Shown piece by piece: positions 1 through 6,441 of a stretch of DNA of 64,000 bases. Under the pieces are notes generated by a model. That model was not told the origin of the DNA. It saw only the letters and a program-made list of their open reading frames with translations, and ran no database searches. The stretch is from positions 186,001-250,000 of the forward strand of contig NZ_JOEI01000005.1 of assembly GCF_000718095.1 (NCBI RefSeq), written 5' to 3'. Positions within the stretch are counted from its first letter, which is position 1. Each line of letters begins with the position of its first letter. The DNA is from Streptomyces scopuliridis RB72 (lineage in GTDB: Bacteria; Actinomycetota; Actinomycetes; Streptomycetales; Streptomycetaceae). Position numbers and translations under genes: made by a program.

Positions 1-407
1 GGGCTTATCACGTATGCGGGGTTGGGGCGCAGCCTCTCCAGCATCAGCTCGATGTCGGGCCGTACCGTCCGGTCGGCCGAGGCCGACGGTTCGGGCTCCG
101 CCCTCCTACCGGCACGCACGGCAAGTTCGCGCAGGTGGTCATGGTCGTGCGCGTCCAGCCGGAGGGCCCGGGCGAGGGCGTCGACAACGGATGGACTGGG
201 GTTGGCCTCCTGGCCGCGTTCCAGGCGCGCGTAATAGTCGATGCTGATACCGGCCAGGGTGGCCAGCTCCTCACGGCGCAGCCCAGGAGTTCGGCGCAGC
301 CCGGCGCCCGGCACAAGACCGACATCCTCGGGAGCCACCTGGGCCCGGCGGGTTCGCAGGAAGATCCCCAGCCCGCTGCCGCCGACGTTGCGCTGCTCGC
401 GTGCCAT
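1..407 (-). CDS. XRE/MmyB-like helix-turn-helix regulator, C-terminal part cut off by the window edge
   Basis: I translated this directly, because the frame runs off the left edge without a stop. From an ATG at 407 it reads MAREQRNVGG, then PGLRREELATLAGISIDYYARLERG, here cut as the family signature PGLRREELA (about residue 40) and SIDYYARLERG. That signature marks the helix-turn-helix of the Streptomyces MmyB-type XRE regulators. These proteins usually continue for about 280 residues with a ligand-binding domain, which lies outside the window; 135 residues are visible. The gene is on the same strand as the Tat cupin at 632-1174, about 225 nt downstream of that gene's stop, so it may regulate or be co-expressed with it. 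The family is clear; the ligand and targets are not. Confidence 0.85.
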   Translation of the reverse strand, partial: MAREQRNVGGSGLGIFLRTRRAQVAPEDVGLVPGAGLRRTPGLRREELATLAGISIDYYARLERGQEANPSPSVVDALARALRLDAHDHDHLRELAVRAGRRAEPEPSASADRTVRPDIELMLERLRPNPAYVIS

Positions 408-631
408 GCGGTTCAGTATGGCAGGCGAGGCAGCCGGGGACCGCGTGGTGCTCGATGACGTCGTTGCGCACGTCTCCGAGAGCCTCGGTGGCCCCAGTTG
501 TTCTGGTTTCAGCGGCGAGTACTGGAAGGCCGCGCTCGTTCTCTACCGCTGCTGTGTCGCCGTGCCCGCGCCATGGCAGCACGGCAGCCCTGAGGCGCGA
601 GACCTCAGGGCCAGATACCGAAGGGGGTGTA

Positions 632-1174
632 CTACCTGCGGTCGTATTCTTCGTCGGTGACGAGGTCGCCCCATTCGGTCGCGCCGTCCCCCTCACCATC
701 GGTGTCCACCATGGCAAGGTGGATCATGAAGTGCTCGCGGGTGGCACCATGCCAGTGCCACTCCCCGGGCGGCGTATAGATGGTGTCGCCCGGGCGCATG
801 ACGATCAACTTGCCGCCGCGTGCCCGGACGAGCCCGATGCCCTCTGTGACGTGCAGGGTCTGCCCGAGGACGTGCCGGTGCCAGGCGGTGCGGGCACAGG
901 GCGAGAAACGCACCATGCTGGCGCGCAGCCGCGAGAGCTCCACACCAGCCGTGATGTTGTCGACCCAGACGTCACCGGTGAACCGCTCGGCCGGTCCCTT
1001 GGCAGACGGCTGCTTCGGCAGCTTCTCCGTTGTGGGACGCGCGCCGGACCCGGCCTCGCCGGCGTAGGCGGAGTGGCCGCTGAAGGTGAGTCCGGTCAGC
1101 GCCGCGGGTACGGAGACGCCTGCGGAGGCACGTAGTACGGATCGGCGGTCCCAGTTGCTGCTCAGTGCCGACAT
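632..1174 (-). CDS. Tat-exported cupin-domain protein
   Basis: This is a protein of about 180 residues with an N-terminal twin-arginine signal (DRRSVLRASAGVSVPAALTG), so it should act outside the membrane. The rest is a single small cupin. Visible landmarks are TAWHRHVLGQTLHVTEG (first cupin motif with paired His), then a PGDTIYTPPGEWHWHGA second motif with two more His, enough to bind one metal. Such small cupins include lyases, dioxygenase-like enzymes and sugar isomerases, and I cannot assign a substrate. The frame is open further upstream, but the ATG at 1174 has a good ribosome-binding site (GAAAGGA) and places the Tat signal at the N-terminus. Exported redox proteins follow in the next 10 kb, so a shared role is possible. 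Confidence 0.85.
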   Translation of the reverse strand: MSALSSNWDRRSVLRASAGVSVPAALTGLTFSGHSAYAGEAGSGARPTTEKLPKQPSAKGPAERFTGDVWVDNITAGVELSRLRASMVRFSPCARTAWHRHVLGQTLHVTEGIGLVRARGGKLIVMRPGDTIYTPPGEWHWHGATREHFMIHLAMVDTDGEGDGATEWGDLVTDEEYDRR

Positions 1175-1549
1175 GGCTGTCGTCCTTTCTCCTTCGGATG
1201 CGCACCGCGGTCTTGGGTGCGCGGGCTTGCCGGCCTGCCTGGCTGCGAACATGTCCTGGAAGGTGGCCCGGGTCCTCCATGCCGCCCAGCGGTCACCCAA
1301 CAGGCTCGTGACGTCGACGGCGCTCGGCGCGGCAACGGTCTTGACGCGACAATTCGGTCTGCTCGGCGTTACGGCACACAGCCCCCGAGGGTGCGGATGC
1401 CCCAGGAGCACAGCGTCTTCCCGGCAGGTTCATGACGCGTGCTCAGCCGGCTGACCGCGCCCTTCCGATCGATCCTGCCGCCCGGTCCACCATCTCGCGG
1501 GCCCGCAGAGAGGAGAATTCCATCCTGGGAGGAGAAGATCCAGGTGCGT

Positions 1550-1604
1550 GGGGAGCCCTGCCACAGCACGGAACACCAGTCCCTGGCACAGCACGGCCTT
1601 CCAT
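1550..1604 (-). repeat. 55-nt dispersed repeat, copy A
   Basis: Read on the minus strand, this copy starts ATGGAAGGCCGTGCTGTGCC and ends CAGGGCTCCCC. It aligns without gaps over 55 nt to copies B (1806-1860, minus) and C (10916-10970, plus). The conserved core is GG(C/A)AGGCCGYGYTGTGCCAGG. In copies B and C the arms TGGCA and TGCCA make the first 20 nt a potential hairpin; in copy A the first arm is degraded. Confidence 0.7.
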
Positions 1605-1805
1605 ATGACAGCCCCAGCCTGATCCCCAGCGGGTGATCTCATGCTCATACGTGGAATACCGATCGAACTGGTCGTCCGCCGACTCGCTTCCGGGGCCGGC
1701 ACCAACGTGCCTCGCCCGCACCCGCGGTGCTCTACGGCTCGTGGGCCAAGCCTCCGACAGATGGTCCCGCCTATAGCAGAGAAGTGATCAGCTCGGGCGA
1801 AATGT

Positions 1806-1860
1806 TGGGGGCCCTGTCACTCCGTCGATCAGCGCTCCCTGGCACAACACGGCCTGCCAC
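1806..1860 (-). repeat. 55-nt dispersed repeat, copy B
   Basis: Read on the minus strand, this copy starts GTGGCAGGCCGTGTTGTGCC and ends ACAGGGCCCCCA. It is the same element as copy A, 200 nt away and in the same orientation, and as copy C at 10916-10970 in the opposite orientation. The TGGCA...TGCCA arms are intact here. Similarity to copy C extends weakly about 20 nt further upstream (a shared CTGCTGG/TTGCTGG block). Confidence 0.7.
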
Positions 1861-2104
1861 ATGGCGAGTCCTTCCAGCAAGGTGAGTCGGGAACGCGGAA
1901 GATCCGCGCGGTCGTGGTTGGCGCGCTGTTCGTGGCAGGCCCGCCGTCGGTCGCAGGAGGAACGAGCGAGGCCGATACGGCCACTCAACGGGCGTACAGC
2001 CTTCGGCCACCGGGGATTTCCAGGGCGCCGCAAAGGTGGAGGGCCTTCTTTCCGCGCCCCCGGGACGAAAGTCGAACTGAATGGGAAAGGCCGGAAGGAG
2101 GCTC

Positions 2105-2500
2105 ATGCCGCGCGACAAGACAACCCGATTCGTGCTCGCTCTGGCCGCTCTCCTGGTGGCCCTTCAGTTCATCGGCGTGATGGTGCCCGGCGCGACCGGG
2201 CACGCCATCTACAGCCCTGCCCCGGCACCAATGGAGTGGTCCACGAGCGTGGTCACCGCCGACCTCGGGGACGAGTTCGCCACCTGTGGCGACGGCGAGC
2301 AGATCGTGGACCCAGCCTCCTGGCTGGGGGGCCGTGACCGCCACCGCTCCGCCCCGGAGCCCGACACCAGGCCCTGCGCCGGCGGTGTCAGGGGAGACGA
2401 GTTCACCGCGCTGCCCCCCGGCGGCCTCACGGTGTCGCACCTCGCGGCGAGATCCTCGGCTCCCCACTCACTCACGTCACTTCAGGTGTTCCGCTGCTGA
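2105..2500 (+). CDS. Small hypothetical protein with an N-terminal hydrophobic segment
   Basis: This 131-residue protein starts at an ATG preceded by a very strong ribosome-binding site (GGAAGGAGG, 2093-2101). I preferred that start over the upstream in-frame ATG at 2081. After MPRDKTTRF comes one hydrophobic helix (about residues 8-32), then a polar, Ser/Arg/Pro-rich tail ending SLQVFRC. It is likely membrane-anchored or secreted. I do not recognise a domain; small Streptomyces proteins of this layout are common and uncharacterised. The C-terminal half has low-complexity composition and could be partly degenerate. Confidence 0.6.
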   Translation: MPRDKTTRFVLALAALLVALQFIGVMVPGATGHAIYSPAPAPMEWSTSVVTADLGDEFATCGDGEQIVDPASWLGGRDRHRSAPEPDTRPCAGGVRGDEFTALPPGGLTVSHLAARSSAPHSLTSLQVFRC

Positions 2501-2984
2501 TCTGTTCAGCACCCGCGCCGATCCCCCGGTCGTCCCCTCACTGATGACCGGCGTCCGTCCTCGTGAACTCTCCGAACTGCGGACCGCGGGCAACATGCTC
2601 CCCCGTATACCTCCCCGTGGTGTGCGGCACTCGCTCTGCCGCGCCGTCGGCGCGCTGGTACGCGATGACGACCTCACTGTGTGCCCGCGGCGCGCGACTG
2701 GCTCACGCATGCTGCTTCGCGCTGCGAAGGGGACGTCGACGACCCGGTCGTCGCCGAAGGAGTACGGAACAGTGTCCGGCGCAGTGGCTGAGACTGCGCG
2801 CGTACCCGAGTGCCGAGGCGCGTCTGAGCGCGAACTGACCGACCCCGCACGGCTGGTTCTGCGAGCGGCGCCATGGACCACCGGACGAAGGTCCCTCGCC
2901 TACGCCATGACTTGAGGACGGTCATCGACCTCACAACCGACGTACAGCCAGGCAATACACGCGACACAACAGGAAGAACACTCC
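2501..2984. other. 484 nt without a supported gene, upstream of the flavin operon
   Basis: Open frames on both strands here are short or Arg/Ser-rich antisense-like frames with no recognisable domain. The stretch probably holds the promoter of the operon starting at 2985, but I cannot point to clear -35/-10 boxes. Confidence 0.4.
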
Positions 2985-3071
2985 ATGAGTAAGACCTCGA
3001 AGTCGGCCGGCGACGAAATGCCCGCCGGCTGGGCAGGCGACCAGTCCTCACTGACAGGGGCTTGCGCGTGA
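2985..3071 (+). CDS. Putative 28-residue leader or micro-protein, translationally coupled to the next gene
   Basis: A 28-codon frame (MSKTSKSAGDEMPAGW...GACA) starts at an ATG with an AGGAAGA ribosome-binding site 8 nt upstream. It ends in a TGA that overlaps the GTG of the next small gene (GTGA, 3068-3071). This overlap is the normal sign of translational coupling in this organism, so the frame may really be translated. It has no hydrophobic segment and no known family. It could be a true micro-protein or a leader peptide controlling the flavin operon. Confidence 0.4.
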   Translation: MSKTSKSAGDEMPAGWAGDQSSLTGACA

Positions 3072-3259
3072 AGCCGAAATACAAGGGGATCGTCCTGATT
3101 TCTGGTGCCTTGTTGGCCATGGCGGCACTCATCTACGTCAACCTGCAGAACGTGCGGGACACGGGGCGGCGAGGAGTTTCCTCGGCGAGCGAAGGCAGAA
3201 CGCCTGAGGACGGGCACCGGTCGAGCGCACTGAACCGGATAGCCCGGGTGGAGTTCTAG
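3068..3259 (+). CDS. Small single-helix membrane protein of the flavin/electron-transfer operon
   Basis: From a GTG at 3068 this is a 63-residue protein: a basic N-terminus (MKPKYKG), one transmembrane helix (about residues 6-24, IVLISGALLAMAALIYV) and a hydrophilic tail. A TTG at 3062 is an alternative start. The GTG overlaps the stop of the 28-codon frame, and the stop lies 2 nt before the ferric-reductase-like gene, so all three are almost certainly one transcript. Small one-helix partners of membrane flavocytochromes are known, but no family is recognised here, so the subunit role is inferred from position. Confidence 0.65.
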   Translation: MKPKYKGIVLISGALLAMAALIYVNLQNVRDTGRRGVSSASEGRTPEDGHRSSALNRIARVEF

Positions 3260-3261
3260 CG

Positions 3262-4536
3262 ATGCTACGTAAGCTGCTGTTCTGGAGCCTCGCGGTTGTG
3301 TTTCCGCTCCCGTTGGTGCTCACCTACGACTTCCTGGCCACTGAACCTGGCCCCCTGAAGTTCTACATCTTCCTCGGTCTGATTGCCTATACATGGTGGC
3401 TGCTGTCCATCGTGCTCAGTGTGAGACCGTCCTGGCTGGACCGTTTCGTGGGGCTGCCGTCCATTTATGGCCTGCATGGGATGCTCGGCGTGCTGGCGAT
3501 CGTCGCGGCCTATGTGCACCGTGATTACGGCTACTCGCCGAGCCGTCTGGCGCGAGACCTGGGGGATTGGGGGTTCTACGGGGCGCTCGCAGTGCTGTGT
3601 TTCTCGGTGTTCTTCATGAGCGGGTGGTTGGTCGACAGATCGAGACTGCTACTGGCGGCCAAGCGACTTCTGGAGGTTGTCTTCCGTCGCCGGCTCTCCG
3701 TGTGGATTCATCGACTCAATCTGGTGATCGTGGCGATGATCTGGCTGCACGTTCACCTGCTCGTGAGAGTGAACCAGCACTTTGCGTTCATGGTTCTCTT
3801 TGATTTGTACACAGTCATGGTATTGGGCATCTACGCATGGAAGAAGTGGATCGCGCCCGACACCTATCCGATGGGTACCGTCATAAGCAATGAAGCGCTC
3901 GGTGGGGCGACGCGCAAGATGTCGGTGGACCTCGATGGCAAAGCGGCAACCTTGCAGCCGGGCGACTTCTTCTTCCTCAGTTTCGAGGGATCCCCTTCTG
4001 TGAGCAGAGAATGGCATCCCTTCTCGGTGACCGACGAAAACCCGGAAACCTTGACCTTCACGATTCGTCAGCACGGAGACTTCACTCGCCGCGTCGGCAA
4101 TGTCGAGGTGGGAACCCGCGTGCGCCTGGAGGGGCCATTCGGCCGCTTCGAATCGATCATCCAGGATCGAGACCATGAAGCTCCGCTCGTCCTCCTCGGG
4201 ATGGGCGCGGGCGTGGCGCCACTGCTCAGCCTGACAGCAGCCCACCACACCACGCGAAAGATTCACCTGCTGTGGGCCGTGCGTAGCCCAGAAGATGCCT
4301 ATTACCGTGACGCGCTCCTGGAGTACCAGGCGGCGTCCGGTGACCGTTTGCAGGTCACCACCAGTATTGGCCGGTTCCGCCGCGAAGATCTTGCCAGCAC
4401 ACTGTCCGCAGAGGAAATCGCGAAGGGCGCATTCTTCATCGTGGGCCCGAACCCCGCCGTATTGGCCAACCAGCGCCTGCTGCGACGAATGGGAGTCTCC
4501 GCACGGCGAATACATCAGGAACGACTCACCATGTAG
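3262..4536 (+). CDS. Ferric-reductase-like membrane flavocytochrome (heme helices plus FAD/NAD(P)-binding module)
   Basis: This 424-residue protein likely moves electrons from cytoplasmic NAD(P)H through FAD and heme to an acceptor outside the membrane. The N-terminal 190 residues hold about six transmembrane helices. His72 and His86 (YGLHG...YVHRD) and His150, His163 and His165 (WIHRL...WLHVH) are candidate heme ligands. The C-terminal half is a ferredoxin-reductase fold: REWHPFSV (249-256) is the FAD motif, EGPFGRF (290-296) follows, and GMGAGVAPLLS (313-323) is the pyridine-nucleotide motif. A YedZ/NOX-like ferric reductase is the nearest general class. The gene lies 59 nt upstream of a lipoprotein flavodoxin, its probable electron partner. 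Base composition is clearly less GC-rich than in most of the window, which suggests transfer. Confidence 0.85.
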   Translation: MLRKLLFWSLAVVFPLPLVLTYDFLATEPGPLKFYIFLGLIAYTWWLLSIVLSVRPSWLDRFVGLPSIYGLHGMLGVLAIVAAYVHRDYGYSPSRLARDLGDWGFYGALAVLCFSVFFMSGWLVDRSRLLLAAKRLLEVVFRRRLSVWIHRLNLVIVAMIWLHVHLLVRVNQHFAFMVLFDLYTVMVLGIYAWKKWIAPDTYPMGTVISNEALGGATRKMSVDLDGKAATLQPGDFFFLSFEGSPSVSREWHPFSVTDENPETLTFTIRQHGDFTRRVGNVEVGTRVRLEGPFGRFESIIQDRDHEAPLVLLGMGAGVAPLLSLTAAHHTTRKIHLLWAVRSPEDAYYRDALLEYQAASGDRLQVTTSIGRFRREDLASTLSAEEIAKGAFFIVGPNPAVLANQRLLRRMGVSARRIHQERLTM

Positions 4537-4595
4537 CCACGTGGCCCCAGAAAAAACGAGACCTTCCACACCCCGAGCATACGGAGTTCACCGAG

Positions 4596-5285
4596 ATGGA
4601 AACCACAAAACGCCGCAAATTTCTTGCACTGGCCACCGCCACATTGGCGGGGGCAGCCGTCGCGGGCTGTTCGACAGGAGGGGCAGGGAACACCTCCAGC
4701 AATTCGACACCTTCGAAACTTCTCCCTCCACTGGACGACTCACGCATTTTGATCGCCTATTTTTCGGTACCAGAAACCGATGACCCGAACAACATGTCCG
4801 ACGACGAGGAGAACAGCACGCACGTAGTTGACGGAAAAGTTCTCGGAAATACTCAGTACGTCGCACAGATCATTGAAGAGCGCACTGGCGCCGAGGTGTT
4901 CCGCATCGAGACAGCAGAAGAGCTGCCCCTTGATCACGAAACGCTCGAAAATCTCGCACTCGAACAACAGGAGGCAAACGAAAGGCCGAAACTCAAAGCT
5001 CTGATCCCGAACCTTGAAGAATATGACACCGTGTTCATCGGCTACCCGATCTGGTGGTACGACCTGCCGATGCCGATGTACACGTTCCTTGAGGAACATG
5101 ACTTCAGCGGAAAGAACATCATGCTGTTCAGCACCCATGGCGGAAACCGTCTGTCGGGAACCGTTGAAACCATCACCGACACGCTTTCCGACTCCACGGT
5201 GATAAGTAATGCGTTGACGATATCGCGAGATGACATGGACGATGCCGAGGCGGAGGTGGTGAACTGGCTCGACGGCCTCGGCTAA
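4596..5285 (+). CDS. Lipoprotein flavodoxin (exported, Tat/lipobox signal)
   Basis: This is a 229-residue protein. The N-terminus has a twin-arginine-like KRRKFLALATATLAGAAV followed by a lipobox AVAGC (Cys25), so the mature protein should be tethered outside the membrane. The flavodoxin fold starts at ILIAYFSVPETD (about residue 51), has the long acidic loop typical of the Flavodoxin_4 group, and keeps VFIGYPIWWYDLPMP for flavin stacking and FSTHGGNRLSG near the C-terminus. It probably holds FMN and accepts electrons from the flavocytochrome encoded just upstream. The gene is markedly AT-richer than typical Streptomyces genes (many AAA, GAA and AAC-ending stretches), a sign of horizontal origin. 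Confidence 0.85.
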   Translation: METTKRRKFLALATATLAGAAVAGCSTGGAGNTSSNSTPSKLLPPLDDSRILIAYFSVPETDDPNNMSDDEENSTHVVDGKVLGNTQYVAQIIEERTGAEVFRIETAEELPLDHETLENLALEQQEANERPKLKALIPNLEEYDTVFIGYPIWWYDLPMPMYTFLEEHDFSGKNIMLFSTHGGNRLSGTVETITDTLSDSTVISNALTISRDDMDDAEAEVVNWLDGLG

Positions 5286-5398
5286 CGGGCCCCGGGGCAC
5301 GTGGAGTGCTCTGTCGCACCACGTAACACCGCTCCGCGGCGTTCGGCTGGTGGACTGCTGTGAGGGCGGCTGCGACTGACTCGCCCCTGCCCCTTGCG

Positions 5399-5431
5399 TC
5401 GGCTGACCTGCAAGGTCCGCCGGTCAGCCGA
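5399..5431. terminator. Hairpin between the convergent flavodoxin and apbE genes
   Basis: Perfect 10-bp arms TCGGCTGACC (5399-5408) and GGTCAGCCGA (5422-5431) enclose a 13-nt loop. The right arm contains the apbE stop codon (TCA, 5424-5426, on the minus strand). It probably terminates transcription from both sides. Confidence 0.6.
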
Positions 5432-6356
5432 AGAGCTCTCCGACGAAGTCCGGGGACGTGTCGACACGGCCGTCCGATCCGACGCGGACATAGGTGAAGT
5501 GATACGCGGTGGCGAGCTGGTGGGGTGCGGTGAAGAACAGGGCGGTCGCCAGGGCGTCGGCGACGGCCGCGTCGTCGGCGATGACCCAGGTGGCGAGGGT
5601 TTCGCCGGCCGGAAGGCCGGTGCGGCCGTCGAGGATGTGATGCAGGTCGGTTCCCCATGCGCGCCTGTTGGTGGCGGAGGCGCACAGAGCCTGCTGGTGC
5701 AGATGCGCGATGCCGATCACGCGGGTGGGGTCCAACGGATGCTCCAGACCGACCCGCAGGGTTTCCTCGCCGTCATGGCGCAGGTCGCCGCCGGCGTCGA
5801 CGACGAACCGGCTGATGGCGGCATCGCGCAGCAGCGCGGCAACGAGGTCGACCAAGTGGCCCTTGCCCGCGGCACCGACGTCGATCACGAGAGGTCGGTG
5901 GGTGGTGAGCAGGGCACCATCCCGGATGACGTCAGTGCTCCATGAGGGCCGAACGCGGGCGTGCCGTGCCCGGACGGGAGCGGGTGCCGGCGTGAGGGTG
6001 TAGGTCCTGTCGTAGCCGAGGAGTTCGAGGTCACGGCCGACGAGTGGGTCGACGGCCCCTTCGGTGAGGACGGCGAGCCGGTCGTAGAGCTCGAAGAGGA
6101 GACAACTGTCCTCCGGGAAGGTGAAACGGCCACCAACGGGGGCTGCGGCGATGCGTGAGATGAGCGAGTCGGGCCGGAACCGGGAGTACACAGCGTCGAA
6201 GTCGTCGATGCGGCGGCGCAGCTGACGGCACAGATCGGTGTCGAGGGGGGTGTCCGTCTCGATGCTCCAGCGCGTTCCGATGGCGTCGAAGGTGAACGCC
6301 GGGCGGCTGCCACACCTGAACGTGCCGGGGTCTGCGTCGCGGCCGGTGTGAATCAT
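5424..6356 (-). CDS. apbE: FAD:protein FMN transferase (ApbE family)
   Basis: This 310-residue enzyme should cleave FAD and attach FMN covalently to a Ser/Thr of a target protein. Family landmarks are DAIGTRWSIE near residue 24, DPLVGRDLE (103-111), VIDVGAAGKG (157-166), FVVDAGGDLRHDG (185-196) and HHILDGRTGLP (239-249), followed by the ADDAAVADALATALF metal/flavin region. The chosen ATG at 6356 has GGAGGTG in front; the same frame is open far upstream but there it is antisense-like sequence within the hydroxylase gene. It has no signal peptide, so it would act in the cytoplasm, or its exported targets would be modified before export. It is the last gene of an operon whose first gene encodes an FMN-binding lipoprotein, the obvious substrate. 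Confidence 0.93.
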   Translation of the reverse strand: MIHTGRDADPGTFRCGSRPAFTFDAIGTRWSIETDTPLDTDLCRQLRRRIDDFDAVYSRFRPDSLISRIAAAPVGGRFTFPEDSCLLFELYDRLAVLTEGAVDPLVGRDLELLGYDRTYTLTPAPAPVRARHARVRPSWSTDVIRDGALLTTHRPLVIDVGAAGKGHLVDLVAALLRDAAISRFVVDAGGDLRHDGEETLRVGLEHPLDPTRVIGIAHLHQQALCASATNRRAWGTDLHHILDGRTGLPAGETLATWVIADDAAVADALATALFFTAPHQLATAYHFTYVRVGSDGRVDTSPDFVGELFG

Positions 6357-6441
6357 GCGATCACCTCCGTCGGACGGGGAGGCAGGCGTCGGGCGGTGGC
6401 ATCGCGGGCCGCCGGACGGTTCAAGGGGATTACCCGGCTGC

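Larger units (their letters stand above)
1175..2104. other. 930-nt stretch without a convincing gene; holds two copies of a 55-nt repeat
   Basis: Several short overlapping frames exist on both strands, but none has a recognisable domain, a good ribosome-binding site or Streptomyces-like third-position bias. The only structure I see is the two same-strand copies of the 55-nt repeat (1550-1604 and 1806-1860), listed separately. The stretch looks like decayed or regulatory DNA at the left border of the flavin island. Confidence 0.5.

Noticed and set aside
2286..2915. Plus-strand frame of 209 codons after the small hypothetical gene
   Set aside because: Overlaps the better-supported gene at 2105-2500, has no ribosome-binding site and is Arg/Ser/Pro-rich without a domain.
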